From: Lasioglossum baleicum
Taxonomy: Eukaryota; Arthropoda; Insecta; Hymenoptera; Halictidae
Assembly: GCF_051020765.1 (NCBI RefSeq)
Contig: NC_134937.1
Span: forward strand, 14,934,947 to 14,998,946
DNA: 64,000 nt
Reading direction: 5' to 3'
Position 1 is the stretch's first letter. Every line of letters starts with the position of its first letter. This document shows positions 12,288 to 24,673 of this stretch, piece after piece. The notes beneath the pieces were generated by a model. The model saw only the letters and a program-made list of their open reading frames with translations. It was not told where the DNA came from and did not search any database. A program made the position numbers and the translations under genes.

Positions 12288-15200
12288 CTACGACTTCACC
12301 TCGCCGGATTCCTCTTTCACTTGCGGATGAGACACGGCGTTCGTAATCACCGAAATACTCTTGCCGCTTTGCAGACTGGAATGACTCGACGAACGACTGT
12401 GGCTTTGACTACCAGCACCGACTGGGGTCTGAACTAAAGGCTGTGGAGGAGTTCTAGCACCGGATCCGTTTATCACCGTGGTATTCGGCTGTAGTTGCAT
12501 GTGGTACTTGTATATGTTCTCTGTGCTTTCGACGACACCTGGAACAAGCACTCCAGTCAGTCCTACTCAATGTACAATTTGTAAGTGGGCTGGAACCCGT
12601 TGTGAGTAAAGTATGGTAGTTACCAGCTTGAAGATTCAAACTACGCCCACGAACGCCAGTTTCCTTTGACGGAGGGCTCCACCAATTCACGAAGGTTCCT
12701 ACCACAGGCACGTGCCTCAGAATACCTTCCTGCCACATCTTCTCCGCGTTCTCCCTCTCCAAATCTGTCTGCGCTGCTTCAATACCGCGCTTCACGACCT
12801 CGGATATTGTCTCCAGCAGCTTGGAGCTAGCTTCCACCTCTTGACCGACTTTTAAAACTAGGGACAGTAGCTCGGCTACATCTGTGAAAATATAGTTTCA
12901 TTGGAGCTACGTGAGAATCCGACGATGTCTCGTTCTCGAAAAGATTGAGAGTTTCAAATACAGTGGGTGTACGAAGTACATATTCGTGCACCATCTAAAA
13001 ACGAATAAATTTTTCAAAATTGAATTAAAAGTACATGCACACACAGATAAAACATTTAAGCTATTGGGTCCAATTTTGAAAAAGTTATTTATTTTTTAAA
13101 AGGTGTGCGAATACTTTGTACACCCACTGTATATCGGGATTCCTGAGAATTTTCGAAAACCCTAATACGTCCGCACTGAAGCAACAACGAGCAACTTTTA
13201 GTTGACGTCGCATGCACCTCAAAGAAGTCGTTTCTTTTGCCGAATAAAAGAAGAAGGCAACAGAAAGTGACTCGATGTTTCTTCGGCATGGACTTCACAG
13301 CTCGAGGCTGACGGTCACCTGTCTCCTGCGTGACCATTCCGAATCGCACGCATGCTAGACCATCGCCCCCTTCGCCCAAAGAGAATGCCGCATCCGTACT
13401 TCGCAAAGCTTCAACCAATTGCGTATTTAATCTATTCAGCTCCTCTTTCGCTTGATCGGTCATTACATGGATCCAAGTAGGAGGAGCATAACGAACCCCG
13501 CCCAGGCCTGCCCAATCCGGCATCTCCACTAAATGTAACGAATCATTCTCCGATACTAATTTGACGAATGTTTCTTTGTGCTCCACGGTCGCCATCAGTA
13601 TTTCCTGTTGACCGAGTGATAAGAAATAATTTTTCAAACATGCGATTAAGTTGCATTAGTAACCGCATACAGTTATCGTGCAGATATGAACTCACTATTT
13701 GCTGCTCGAGACAAGTGACCACGTTATCTACATCGTTGCTAGATGGTGGTTCCTTCGAGTTTTCCAACGGGCAAATGCGGATTGCTACACCGTGATTCTC
13801 GATCTCGCACAGCTCTATTTGTACGTTTTCGATGTCTCTTTGTAGAATCTGTCCTAACCAGGAGTTTAGCTTGTCGTAATACGGCGGGACGGGTTCTGCC
13901 GACTGGGAATCCCGATCCGCAGGCACGAATTGAAACACTAAAGCGCTGGCTACAGCCTCGAACAACTGGGGATTGCTCACCGGGCTAGATAATAGCTCGT
14001 TTATTGTGTAGGAGCCGGTTTCGCCTCCCGGAGGTTGACTCTGAAACATGGAGAAGTATAAATTGTAGACTGCATAATTTGAAACAGTAAAGAGATTGAA
14101 AGAGTTCAACTCTGCTGTCTAGTAACGTGTTTTCGGAAGTTACCAATATCCTGATGCAATTGAATTTCTTGATTGTATGGTACAAGTCCTCCACAGCCAG
14201 AAAGCATCTCTTCAACCTGTTATGTACACCATCCCGACCCAAAGCTTGCAGCATAGCCCACAGAGGCAACGTTGGCAGACGTCTTGAGAGGGAGTCTGCC
14301 ATCAAGCCCGACACCAAGGACAATGTTGTGTCCCTCGGAGTAGGTCGACCTCCTTTTGTGTCCGTTAATCTGTACAATGTCTGTATGCAATGTGAGTTAA
14401 GGTCAAATAATCCCATCTCTTATTTTTCAAAGTCTTCTTCATATGTCTGATTAAAAGGATACAACTACTGGCAAAGACGGTGTACCAAGCCAAATGCCCA
14501 AGGGTAATGTGATACTGTCTGCCACCTTTGAGGGCTGAAAGAGATATTTTGATAAGTAAAAATATTCCCATAATTGAAATGTTAAGGAAATGAAGAGTAG
14601 GGAGGATGTACCAAATCTTTCGCGGAATTGTTCAACGCCAACGCGGCCAACGAGTGTCCCCGGAGATGGAGCCAGACATTGTATTTATCGCAAATAGCAC
14701 GCAGCCTGGCGATGTTATCGCAGTGTCCAGTTAGCACGGAACCAGCCTCGGCTAGCACTAGAAGCGGTGTCACGCTGTTCGATTGCGTGTCCTCAGCTAA
14801 TCGTCGCTCCAAAGCGGACACGTCCATACTGTACCTCGACCCGAACATCGTGTTATGGGGGATGGGTCTTACACAGTGAAGCGGCAACGAGAGCTGGAAA
14901 ACGCACGTCCTCAGAATTAATAATTCCAATCTCTCTGGTAGCAGCTAAACCCTTGCCCTACAATTGTCTTTAAATTTACGATGATTACAACTTCATTATA
15001 ACGTCCTAGAAGAAAAAGAAAATCAGTAATCGTTGCTCTAGCAACAGAAGCTCGTATAGCATTCTATAATATAGAACATCTAGTGACATTGTTGAGTATT
15101 AACCTTCGGTTACTCCACTTTCTACATGACTGGTTTCATGGAACTTTTCATCATTCTAACATAAATAAATTTTCATTCAATAAAATAGCTACTTGAATGC

Positions 15201-17663
15201 AAAATAAATATTTGCTACTGTAGTCGACACCTTTGTATCGACAAATTTCAAGTTTCGAGATTGCAAATACTACATGCGAGTAATTAAAAGCTAAAAGCTG
15301 ATTGAATATTGTAGAGCAAGGGGTTCACCAACTACAGGAATCACTATACCTGTCTGCAGAGATGTTGGACCACGCCTAAGGGTGCGGCAACTGAGCTGTA
15401 AATTAATGGTGGCGAGGCTGCAAGGGCTGTGAACCCATCTTCCATGTAGCGAGGGTATTTCCGGTGCAAGGCTAACCTGGTGACCCTGACCAAGCCTTCC
15501 AGATGATCCTCGTGGAACGAGGAGGCACAGTCGACGAAACGAAAGATGTGGCTGAGCCATCTGGTCGTGTCGGCTGCCAAACGACCAGCTAGTTTTTGGG
15601 CATGGGATTTCGGGAGGGCTAGCGCGTAAGCGGAAACCGTGTATGTTATCAATGCTAACTTTGCTGGCTCCGTTAACGTTGGTAGGGTAGTCACTTGACT
15701 CGCTGCTATCTCTGTTGAACCATCCTCTGCTAGTTGTGGACCGTCTTCATGGATGACTAAATCCTGTGAAATTATTAATCAGTGAAGTTTGGTTCTAATA
15801 CTATCAGATACGTCCACTGTGACGTTCGCCTGACCTTGAGTGGTGAAAATAAATGGGAGTTTGAACGTCCTTGAATGACCTTTACAATACAGACATCCTG
15901 TCAGAATATAAACAAAAAACATATCTTCCCTTTTAACGCTTTGGACTCGCAGATCAAAATATATCTTTTGCCCTAGAAGATTTTCATTTATATAGATAAT
16001 CTTTCTCGCACTATTCATATGAAATTGAACCTGTTTTCTCACATGACATTTGAATTTTTAGCAATTTCTAGAACACAGAAGAAATTAATCATTTAAAAAC
16101 TGTTCCAGAGATTAAAAAACAGGATTGAGATTATATTTGATTACACTAGATTATATTTTCTAATTAATTGGAAAGGTATGTTTTTTGTTTATATCATGAT
16201 AGGGTGTCTGTACGTATTAAATATTTCTATGTTGGGTGTGTCTATGCATAATAAATTTTCATAATGTAGCTTATCTACTATTTGTGAACATAGTAGGATT
16301 GTTAACAACTGCTATGGAAATGAGTTCTGACGCATATTAAATTATCAGGTCGAGTAGGACTAGTAATAAGCATGGTAGCTGTTCAAGGTCACCAGACATA
16401 TCAAGTGACTCACAATAGGAAAAACAATTGTTAATACCTGTTGACAATTGAGTAATTTCAATGAATAATTTATGACGCTCTACATAATACTCTGAACGTT
16501 GTTTAGCATTCATAGAGTGTAACATTGTTTGTAAATATATTAAACAAATAAGTTGTCTAGCATTAGAACACCTTATTACAGCACCTATAAATTATAAATA
16601 ATAATAAAGTCTCTTCGATTACAAGGTACATCGTATCGCGGTTAATAAACTATGAATCTTTATGCAAAATAGAGATGACCGCACAAATTCCATGAAATGA
16701 AACAAAAATTTTGAAAACGATGTATCCTATATAGTATTCCTACTATTCATTTCGATATAAACGCGTTGAAAATTGGGTGATTTAAGAATTTGTAGAATGG
16801 TTTATTTCGTAAAGTAACAATAATAACTTATTCGATGCATTAAAGACAATAGATAAACATTATTGTAATAATTAGACTGCGGATATTTATGCATTTTCCA
16901 ATTTTTGTAGACAAATTTTAAGTGGAATGAAATAAAATCCTATTTTTAATGGGAACAGCCTTTGTAGATCTCAAATAAATAAAAATTGTACACAATTTCA
17001 TCGAATTTTATATTCGAGCCTTTTTGGAAAATTTTCATAAGCTATAAATGCATAAAGATCCGCGGTCGAGTAATAATAAAGCGTTACAGTAAACAATAAC
17101 GACATGAACATTTGGAATATTTGAAAATTGGCGCCACAGGGCCACCCCAGTGGCAATCAACCGATTCGTTCGACCACGTGATGGCCGCTCGCCGAAGTTC
17201 AAGGAACAGGCGCGAGCCAATCAACGCTCCCGACGAATGAGATCGACCAATGGGAGCGTGGCAATGGCTTCTGCTAGCGTTGTATTTACCTGGATCAAAG
17301 TTAATATTTCGTCCGGGGTTTTCGATTGCGATAAAAAGCCAGAGGGGTTGTTCCAGGTGTTGCCGCCTCCGTCGGCTGCTTTGACAACAGCTTCCTCGAG
17401 CCTGGATATCACCTGGGATGCTTGAAACTCGAGCGCAGCGACTTCGCTCGACGCGGACCCACCTCCGGCACTGATCTGTCAAAATCACAGAAAATGTGAC
17501 TTGGATTACAGTGTCACCACGGTCACTTTCTAACCCGGCACTCCGAAAACCACTATTACGTTAATCGAGCACTGTCCTGATCACGGCTGACACGAACCTC
17601 GAGTATATTTTGCGCTATACTTTCCATCGTCGCTTTATCGTTTGTGTCAGTCTCCTCGGCCAT
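12288..17663 (-). CDS. Pdxdc1: PDXDC1: pyridoxal-dependent decarboxylase domain-containing protein 1
   Basis: Complete gene of ten exons on the minus strand: 17598-17663, 17290-17475, 15350-15763, 14612-14893, 14463-14534, 14144-14380, 13696-14040, 13319-13604, 12624-12881 and 12288-12538. All join in phase to give about 798 residues, close to the roughly 790 of vertebrate PDXDC1. Start chosen at the ATG opening MAEETDTND. The group II decarboxylase fold spans about residues 90-420 (NTMFGSRYSMDVSALERRL, TPLLVLAEAGSVLTGHCDN, LPLWAMLQALG). The C-terminal part has GILRHVPVVGTFVNWWSP, typical of this family. At the place where active decarboxylases have a His-Lys pair the sequence reads ADSITLPLGIWLG, so the Schiff-base lysine is missing there. 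Real substrate is unknown. Introns hold MITEs at 12962-13131 and 14066-14121. Confidence 0.95.
12962..13131. mobile_element. Tc1/mariner-like MITE, family D
   Basis: Inverted ends CAGTGGGTGTACGAAGTAC and GTATTTCGCAC...GTACACCCACTG-type (right end CTTTGTACACCCACTGTA), flanked by TA. About 170 bp, no transposase. It is in the PDXDC1 intron between the 13319 and 12881 exons. CAGTGG...GTAC ends are characteristic of Tc1/mariner elements. Confidence 0.75.
14066..14121. mobile_element. TA-flanked MITE, family A, copy 6 (remnant)
   Basis: Only 56 bp: TAGACTGCATAATTTG at the left and CTCTGCTGTCTA at the right, with almost the whole interior lost. Lies in the PDXDC1 intron between the 14144 and 14040 exons. 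Confidence 0.55.
16872..17069. mobile_element. TA-flanked MITE, family A, copy 7
   Basis: Left end TAGACTGCGGATATTTATGC; right end CATAAAGATCCGCGGTCGAG, with substitutions. About 198 bp, in the long PDXDC1 intron between 17290 and 15763. Confidence 0.7.
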
Positions 17664-18913
17664 CGTGGCAGTAGTCGTCGTGGCGCAGTGCCGTCGCACC
17701 AGCACATTTATCCCTGCATCGGTCGTTCGATGAAACAAAAAAATTTCTCATTCCTTACCCCCTCTCCGATCACCGAAATAAACCCACTGCAATCCAATGC
17801 ACCTGGAATTGCAATAACTCCAATAACTCCAATTTCTCTATACGAATTTAATAAGGAAGTTCTGCTATATAGTCTACGCAGGACCTGTTTAATCGCTCAT
17901 GCATATTATAAGCGTAATTGCTACGGCCCTTATTTTATCGATACCACTGTTATCACAGCGCCAGTTGTTGAATTTGTCGATTAACTTGAAACGATTCGTT
18001 TTTAGCAGACAGTCTTATCAAACCACCTGTCTTTATTTAAGAATAAGTAATGAGACTACGGATAAAATTTATGGTTGAGGTTTTGGGACATTGTAATTGA
18101 TGAAATTATTCTCGTTCTGCGCAATCTACGCCGTTACCTTGATTACTTGCTCTTATCTTATGTTAGTTTGTATTCATTAGAGCCTCTGCCACTCGGCTGT
18201 TCGAGTATTCGAAAAACTTTATATGTATACTAAACTGCTGTAATAGGATACTTCTCAAATTAAATCTGAATTATTATCATAGGACTCGGATTCATTCTAA
18301 ATAATTAGTATATAGACAGCGCATCTTCATGCAATATAAAAATTTTTACTTGAATTGCAACAAGAGAGTTATTTTCTTTTAATTTTCGTTGAATAAGTTG
18401 AAGTTAATATGGCAATATTTTTTCTTAAATTCTTCGAATATTTTCACTGTTTTAAATTACATCTATTCATTTTTATCTTAATGCATAAAATACGCTGTTT
18501 AAGTATTTGTTTCTTTATTAAATGTATATTAGATTGAAGAACTAAATCCTCTAGTTCAGCTGAAATATCTGAACGATGTTCTCGAATTTCACTTTATTAG
18601 TTACTTGGCTTAATACAATTGCATGACGTTTATGTACAAATATACGATTATCTTAATTATGTATGTATATACCTTCAATGTAGCGAATATTGCCAAAATA
18701 CGAGATCTAGGTAATGCAACCGTGAACTCGCAAAAGATACAGTATAAAAAGATCTCTGTAGGGAAATGCACAATGGAAACGATATTCCTTTACAAAACGA
18801 GATAGTTTCTGTTTTAATCTTAATCGATTTCGGAGACATTACAAAATACTATCAAACCACTTCAGTGATCTTCTGCTTGCTTTAATATATTTACATAAGC
18901 TAATGTTTAACAA
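17664..18913. other. intergenic stretch between PDXDC1 and mRpL12
   Basis: Should hold the PDXDC1 promoter and 5' UTR at the left and the mRpL12 3' UTR at the right. It contains MITE copy 8 (18313-18501). A 17610-17984 plus-strand open frame overlaps PDXDC1 exon 1 and shows no domain. Nothing else recognisable. Confidence 0.5.
18313..18501. mobile_element. TA-flanked MITE, family A, copy 8
   Basis: Left end TAGACAGCGCATCTTCATGC, then ACTTGAATTGCAACAAG as in other copies; right end GCATAAAATACGCTGTTTA. 189 bp, both ends mutated. Confidence 0.7.
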
Positions 18914-19990
18914 TTATTCGATCTCCACGACGCCACCCGCACTCGTAATGACGCCCTTCAACTTTTCAGCTTCTTCTTTTTGAATATTCGATTGTATTAC
19001 TCCTGGGAGAGCATCCACGAATTTCTTGGCCTTAGTAAAGTATTGATAAAATTAGAACAAGTGTTTGTTTGTTTGAGAAACAGTTGCAAAGGAGATGATA
19101 AATATTACCTTTACAAGATTGCAGTCTGGTAATATGTTCTTCAACTCTTTGATCAAACCAATTTTCTTTGTTTCATCGAAGCCTGTTAGCTTAACTGCAA
19201 ACGAAGTTTGTACTACTTGTGGTACCACTTCTTCTTCCTGAAATGAAACGGAAGTGTGCATATATGTTCCTTGCGCTGCAAAGTTACACCAATGTTATGC
19301 AAGTTTAGACGATACCTCCGCAGTAGCTGCAGCAACAAAGCCACCCATTGGCATCATAGGTGCATCCGGCAAATTTAATCGTTTTTTGAGCACCTCGCTC
19401 AATTGTGCTACTTCTATAAGATTCAAGCCAATAATCTGATTGGCAATTTGATCAATTTTAGGACTAACGTCTACACTCTTGCTAGAATCCAATGAAACAG
19501 AAGCTGACGTCTCACTGACAGTAGCAGTGGCTGCGTCTGCCTGTTGAACAATACTAAATGGGATACAAAAATTAATCACAAACATAATCTTTAATATTTA
19601 AGAGATTACATCGTTCCAAGTACTTGTAATTACAACAAATTTGTTTGTGAGATAAACAAGTTTGTTTATATTGTTTATATAAACAAGTTTGTTTATCTCC
19701 CATACATAAAAATCGTCATTATTAAATGGAGTACGTAAATATTGTTAACTATTTATAAGCATTTTTAAGTGAACATTTAAATTAAAACAAGAAATAAAGA
19801 GTGTGGAGGTGTTTTCAACGTGAAATCTAGCTATATTTTCGGTACAAGAAATGTACACAAAAGTGAGGTTATACAATCACGTTTCCTATAAAGTCGGAAT
19901 CATAAGATCGATACAGAATGACACCTACCATTTATGAAATTGACGAATCTGATGGATGTTTCGCCGGGAAACAAATCGTAATGAAATCAT
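18914..19990 (-). CDS. mRpL12: mitochondrial large ribosomal subunit protein L12 (bL12m)
   Basis: Four exons, minus strand: 19929-19990, 19316-19553, 19109-19237 and 18914-19030, giving 181 residues. The first exon encodes a basic N-terminus (MISLRFVSRRNIHQIRQF) that looks like a mitochondrial targeting peptide. The middle carries the L7/L12 dimerisation-type segment (QIIGLNLIEVAQLSEVLKKR), then an alanine/glycine hinge. The C-terminal domain reads FAVKLTGFDETKKIGLIKEL ... NLVKAKKFVDALPGVIQ ... KEEAEKLKGVITSAGGVVEI, matching the factor-binding L7/L12 fold. The second acceptor was set at 19553, not the nearer AG at 19541, because only this joins the first exon in phase. The protein forms the ribosomal stalk that recruits translation GTPases and is also known to contact mitochondrial RNA polymerase. 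Confidence 0.95.
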
Positions 19991-20790
19991 TGTGTTTGTT
20001 ATAATTGAACTACACGTTTATTTGGAGCGAATCGTGAACAATCACGGGGTATGAGTCCCATAAGATGATGGTCTATTCTTATATCTCGTCTGTGGTACAG
20101 GTCGCGCAGTCTATAGTCTATCTCTATAAGGTGAAAACAGATTATATAATATAGACATTACAATGATTACAACCAGGGGGACTTCGTACGTATATTGGAT
20201 ATTGGTTCTCAATAAACTGGAAGTTTCAGGTCTGTAGAAATTCTTTGTGCCCTGATGTCAACATTGATATAGATAGATAGTGAAGAAGTATGTGTTTCAA
20301 TATTGTTTCCTTTGATCTTTTATTTGCATTCGTAATTTTAAACTGTTATAAATTTCCAGAATGAAAATAACAATTATATCTTTGACGTCGTACGTGTAAT
20401 ACTGTTATCAAACATATGATTCGACAGCAGATGTCAAACGTCAAACGGAACAATTTTTAACTATTTTTACATATATGAAGGCGTATCAGACGGTATGTTT
20501 AACATATTCCTGATAAGAATTTCAAACATCACGTTATTTCATTCAACATTCTAATTATTAACGAAGTTTATCGATTAATAGTATTATTTTAAATTAAGTC
20601 AATTTTTGTAAGTTGCCTTTAAATTTGAATTAATAATATAATTAATGTTGCATTTTTATCAACGATTAACTCTTTGTGCATATGTTCCAACGCACGTTAT
20701 TCGTTGCCATCATTTTACAACAAATAATATACGCGTATACATGTTAAGAGATGTGTATACTTCCTTTTGCAGGTTATTTTTCTTTGAAGT
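19991..20790. other. shared 5' region of mRpL12 (-) and SLC35C2 (+)
   Basis: Eight hundred bases between two divergent start codons, so both promoters must be here or overlap the first exons. No coding potential; no motif I can name with confidence. Confidence 0.5.
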
Positions 20791-23516
20791 ATGACAAGAT
20801 CACATATAAAATATCAAATTGCCAAAGATGCAGAAGATACAACGGAATATTTCTTTCCATCTGTTCCAGAATTTTCAACCAATTCCAAGAAAGAGGTTTC
20901 TTTTTGGAAGAGAGCCTTCCAAAAGCTTATATTAATTATTAATTATTTTGTCTTATCTGTAGGTTTAACATTTTATGTACAATGGCTTTACAATACTTAT
21001 GTGAGTACAATTTGTCAAATTTATAAAAATGTATTATATTTTCTTTTAGTTTCCCTATTAATAGACTGTGAATCTTTATGCAAAATAAAAATTTCTTACT
21101 TGAATTGCAACAAATTAGAGTGAAATAGAAATTTATTTTCTTCCCTATTAGGTTTAGCAGGTTGTGAATAATATAATAGTATGTTTAAATTTTTCTAATA
21201 TTTTTGTTATTTTAAATTACGGCTACTCATTTTTGTCATAAATGCATAAAATCTGCAGTCTAGATATTAAGTATTAATTTTTAATCATAGCTTATTCCAT
21301 TTTAGGGTTTCCATTTCCCGCTGACTGTGGTGATATGTCACTTAATAGTGAAGTTTTTATTATCTGCCATAAGAAGATGTTTTAGAACATGTTACAAAGG
21401 ACAACAGCAATTGAAACTTCCTTGGAAAAGCATAATATGGATGATTATGCCAATAGGTGTAGCAAGTGGTCTTGACGTTGGTTTATCTAACTGGGCACTT
21501 TCGTTAATTACAATGTCATTGTATGTATAGGTTGTTAAATTGTTAACGAAATAAAATATATTTTCCACTGTGTATTAATACATTATATTTTTATTTAGGT
21601 ATACTATGACAAAATCAACGACTATTATTTTTATTCTCGGTTTTGCCCTCATCTTAAAGTTAGAAAAAAAGGTAATGATAATAAATATATCTTCTATATT
21701 TTTATAAATTACTAATAATATACGTTAAATAAAATATTTTTTTATAGTCTTGGTCGTTAGTATGTATTGTAGTGATGATATCGGGTGGTTTATTTATGTT
21801 TACATATAAATCTACACAATTTGGCATATTTGGATTTTTAATTTGCCTGCTAGCATCATTTTCAAGTAGTATTCGATGGACTATGACACAACTTATCATG
21901 CAGAAATCTAAAATGGGAATAAAAAATCCAATTGACATGATGTATTATATGCAATTGTGGATGCTATTGCCTATTGTACCTGTGATGTTATGGTTTGAAG
22001 GTAATGCTTCGTATACAGGGTGTTCACGCTATTACTAGTCAGCGTTTTTCTTGTAAATAATAAATAGACAGCAGATCTTTTTTATGCATTTATGGCAAAA
22101 ATTAGTAGGTGTAAATGAAAACTGTGAAAATATTAGCAAGATTTGAAGATATTGTTATATTATTTTCAACCTATTACATATGTTTAAAAAGGAAATAAAC
22201 TTCCATTTCTCTCCAATTTGTTACATAAAAATTTTTATTTGGCATAAAGATCAGCTGTCTAATAATAAATATTAGGAAAAAAGGAATAAATGACCGGGTT
22301 TCGCAGTTTGTCGGATCAGATATGCTATTCGGTTTGACTTCATTCTCGAGTAGTTCGAGAGAGAATACAGAGAATGAGCGAGAGGATCGAGGTAGTGATA
22401 GACCATGTACTAATCGGCCGAGTCGCGATATCTTTCCTTGGAAAAGAATAGAATAGACACGTCCTCTTGTTCTGGTACTAAGCGATGTCAAGCGGAGAAG
22501 GTCAAAAGAAGAAGAGGACATAACGATTTCCTCTTTTCGAAACAAACATTATTGCCCTTTATCGGAACAACACTACTGTTTTTTGTGAGCAATGTAATGG
22601 CGTATGTAATTTCTTTGTGTTTGCTCTATTTTTTTTTAGAAATGAAGGTGACCTTTGTGCGTGTGTCAAAGCAAATTCATTACAATACATTACTTGCAAA
22701 AGATGGTATTACTTTTTCCTCTTTTACTTTATTCTAATATCTATTATCTGCAAGAAAAACGCTGGTTAGTAATAGCGTGAACATCTTGTCCATTATGTCA
22801 TTAGAATTTGTGTCTAAGAATTATATCTGTGTAAAAAATAGAAAAATTTGTCTTAATAGAAAATTTGATTTTTAGGGTCTCAGTTATATAATGATTTCCA
22901 AACTACTGACTGGAGTAATGTTCATTCTATTTTCTTGACTACAAGTGCTGTGCTAGTGTCTGCTGTCATAGCCTTCTACATGGAAGTTATGGAATATTTA
23001 GTTGTTATGTACACGTCTAGTCTAACACTTGCGATTACAGGAATAATTAAGGTGAACCGAGAGCACTATGTTACTATGTTACGCTTATATAAATTTGTAA
23101 AATGAGTCTATTTGATCTCTTTAAACAAAAGAAAATGTGTACTAACAAATAACTTTTCACAGGAAATATGTATCTTAATTTTGGCCGTTGAATGGAAAGG
23201 TGATCAAATGAGTGGCTTTAACTTTATAGGATTGTTAATGTGCTTTGGCGGAATTACAATTCACACTGTTCAAAAAATAGTGTCGAGTAGGAATAATGAA
23301 ACTGAAAATGTGGAATTACAGTTCAATTCTTCGCTAAATATTAACATTAAAAATGAAGAAAGACTCGAGACGAGTTTATCTCTATTAACACAAAAGTCAA
23401 CATCTTTGACAAATCTTTTAAATGCAGATTTTAGTTCAGACGAAGATGATGCAGTTAAAGACCATCAAAATTCGTCCGAGATATTGTCCAATATAGTACA
23501 GCGTAGAGAACAGTAA
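20791..23516 (+). CDS. Slc35c2: SLC35C2-type solute carrier (nucleotide-sugar/triose-phosphate transporter family)
   Basis: Six exons: 20791-21000, 21306-21520, 21599-21671, 21748-22000, 22876-23051 and 23163-23516, giving about 426 residues. It has the multi-helix hydrophobic pattern of the EamA/TPT transporter superfamily. Matching segments include FALILKLEKK, IRWTMTQLIMQKSKMGIKNP, MYTSSLTLAITGIIKEICI and GLLMCFGGITIHT. Vertebrate SLC35C2 lies in the Golgi/ERGIC and has been linked to Notch fucosylation; that role is inferred here. The C-terminal tail of about 70 residues is acidic and polar (SSDEDD) and presumably cytosolic. Start is the first ATG, with in-frame stop upstream. The intron after 22000 is enlarged by nested transposons (22013-22790), and the first intron holds family A copy 9. 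Confidence 0.93.
21062..21262. mobile_element. TA-flanked MITE, family A, copy 9
   Basis: Left end TAGACTGTGAATCTTTATGC, right end ATGCATAAAATCTGCAGTCTA-like, 201 bp. In intron 1 of SLC35C2, with an interior nearly collinear with the copies at 18313 and 45892. Confidence 0.8.
22013..22790. mobile_element. inverted-repeat element, family C, with nested MITE
   Basis: Left arm at about 22013-22060 (GTTCACGCTATTACTAG, CAGCGTTTTTCTTG) is the inverse of the right arm at about 22728-22790 (CAAGAAAAACGCTGGTTAG, TAATAGCGTGAAC). The 780-bp span sits in intron 4 of SLC35C2. Family A copy 10 is inserted in the left arm. The central 480 bp shows no transposase. Right-arm relatives occur at about 26400-26505 and 58395-58495. 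Confidence 0.65.
22065..22261. mobile_element. TA-flanked MITE, family A, copy 10
   Basis: Left end TAGACAGCAGATC, right end GATCAGCTGTCTA, 197 bp. Sits inside the left arm of the family C element, so it arrived after that element. Confidence 0.8.
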
Positions 23517-23867
23517 AGAGTCTACGCACTTGAATATTGATAATCAGAGAAAAACAAAAGATTCATTTAACATGAGAACTCTATTATGTCTAATACAAAT
23601 TTGTTTACTCCGGTTCATATGTATATGTACATACACATATATTTACACAAAAAATTAATTTTTATTCCCAGTTATTATCTTAAGGTCACATTCCATGTTT
23701 GCAAATTTCATTCTTACATCATACTAAATTTATTTTTACTATGTCGAAAGTATTAGGTACAAACCAGCATTGCTGAACCTTACCCTTTATGCGTATTACC
23801 GATTATTCAATATCATCACGCTTGTCCATTATCATTAATAATTGTATTAGTATATCAAACTGTGTAT

Positions 23868-23897
23868 AATAAAAACGCGTTAATAAGGCATAATAAA
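23868..23897 (+). terminator. candidate poly(A) signals of SLC35C2
   Basis: Two AATAAA hexamers about 350-380 bp after the SLC35C2 stop codon. Position is reasonable for a 3' end, but no transcript evidence is available. Confidence 0.4.
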
Positions 23898-24654
23898 TAA
23901 TTGATCTAACGTCTCGACGTTTCTTTAGAAATTACAAATGGACAGTGTGCTAAAAAAAGTATTGAAAGAGTTTAATTGTAAAAATAAATCAAAGGGTCGT
24001 TCCCTTTGTAAATAGTATTGTTTTGATGCTTTTATGTACAGATTTTTCTACATTTTTTTACTCTTTCTTGTAAATTATTGTTTGTATTCATAGTTCCTTG
24101 CCCAAGAGTTGCATAATTATGTCTTTCCGATTAAAATTATATACTTTTTCCGATTTGTTCATATCTGTCAGGCTTATTTTATTTTCGGTACATTGGAGCG
24201 TTGAGAAGCGCACAGTGTGTAATTCTGTATTTACTGAACGTACGATATATGTATTGTAAGCTGTTAATAATTGTGATTAAAGATTTGATGTAATTAATTG
24301 CAACTTCACCAGTCAACATTTTTTTGCGAAGACATGTAAATGTAAATACGCATATAAAGAAATCTTTTATTACTGTTTAATAGTAATTTTATTGTGTTTA
24401 AGAAGTAATTTCTTACAATATTTTGTTTGATTATTTAAATGGAACACAATATTTGTGTAAAATCTCAGGAAATTAACATTGTGATGTAATACAATATTCA
24501 TTCAGTTTATGATATGCTGTGAGTTGATTTGTATAATGATATCAATCGTGGTTACCTTGCCAAAAATTAATTTAATTTATATGTTCTCATATTGAGGATA
24601 TTATAATTCTTTGCATTATAATTTCCACGTATTCATAATAAATTTTTTATATAC

Positions 24655-24673
24655 TATATATATATATATATAT
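24655..24673. repeat. TA dinucleotide microsatellite
   Basis: Uninterrupted TA repeat in the non-coding gap between SLC35C2 and JARID2. Confidence 0.8.

Noticed and set aside
14949..14967. Possible second family B2 element
   Set aside because: One end-like stretch only; no inverted partner or TTAA pair found nearby.
16640..16690. Possible twelfth family A copy (CTATGAATCTTTATGCAAAA)
   Set aside because: Only a left-end-like stretch is seen and no matching right end before the next copy, so it is not counted.
17610..17984. 124-codon plus-strand frame
   Set aside because: Covers PDXDC1 exon 1 on the opposite strand and shows no family features.
22174..22737. Open frames on both strands in SLC35C2 intron 4
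   Set aside because: They fall inside nested transposon sequence and do not continue across the splice sites.
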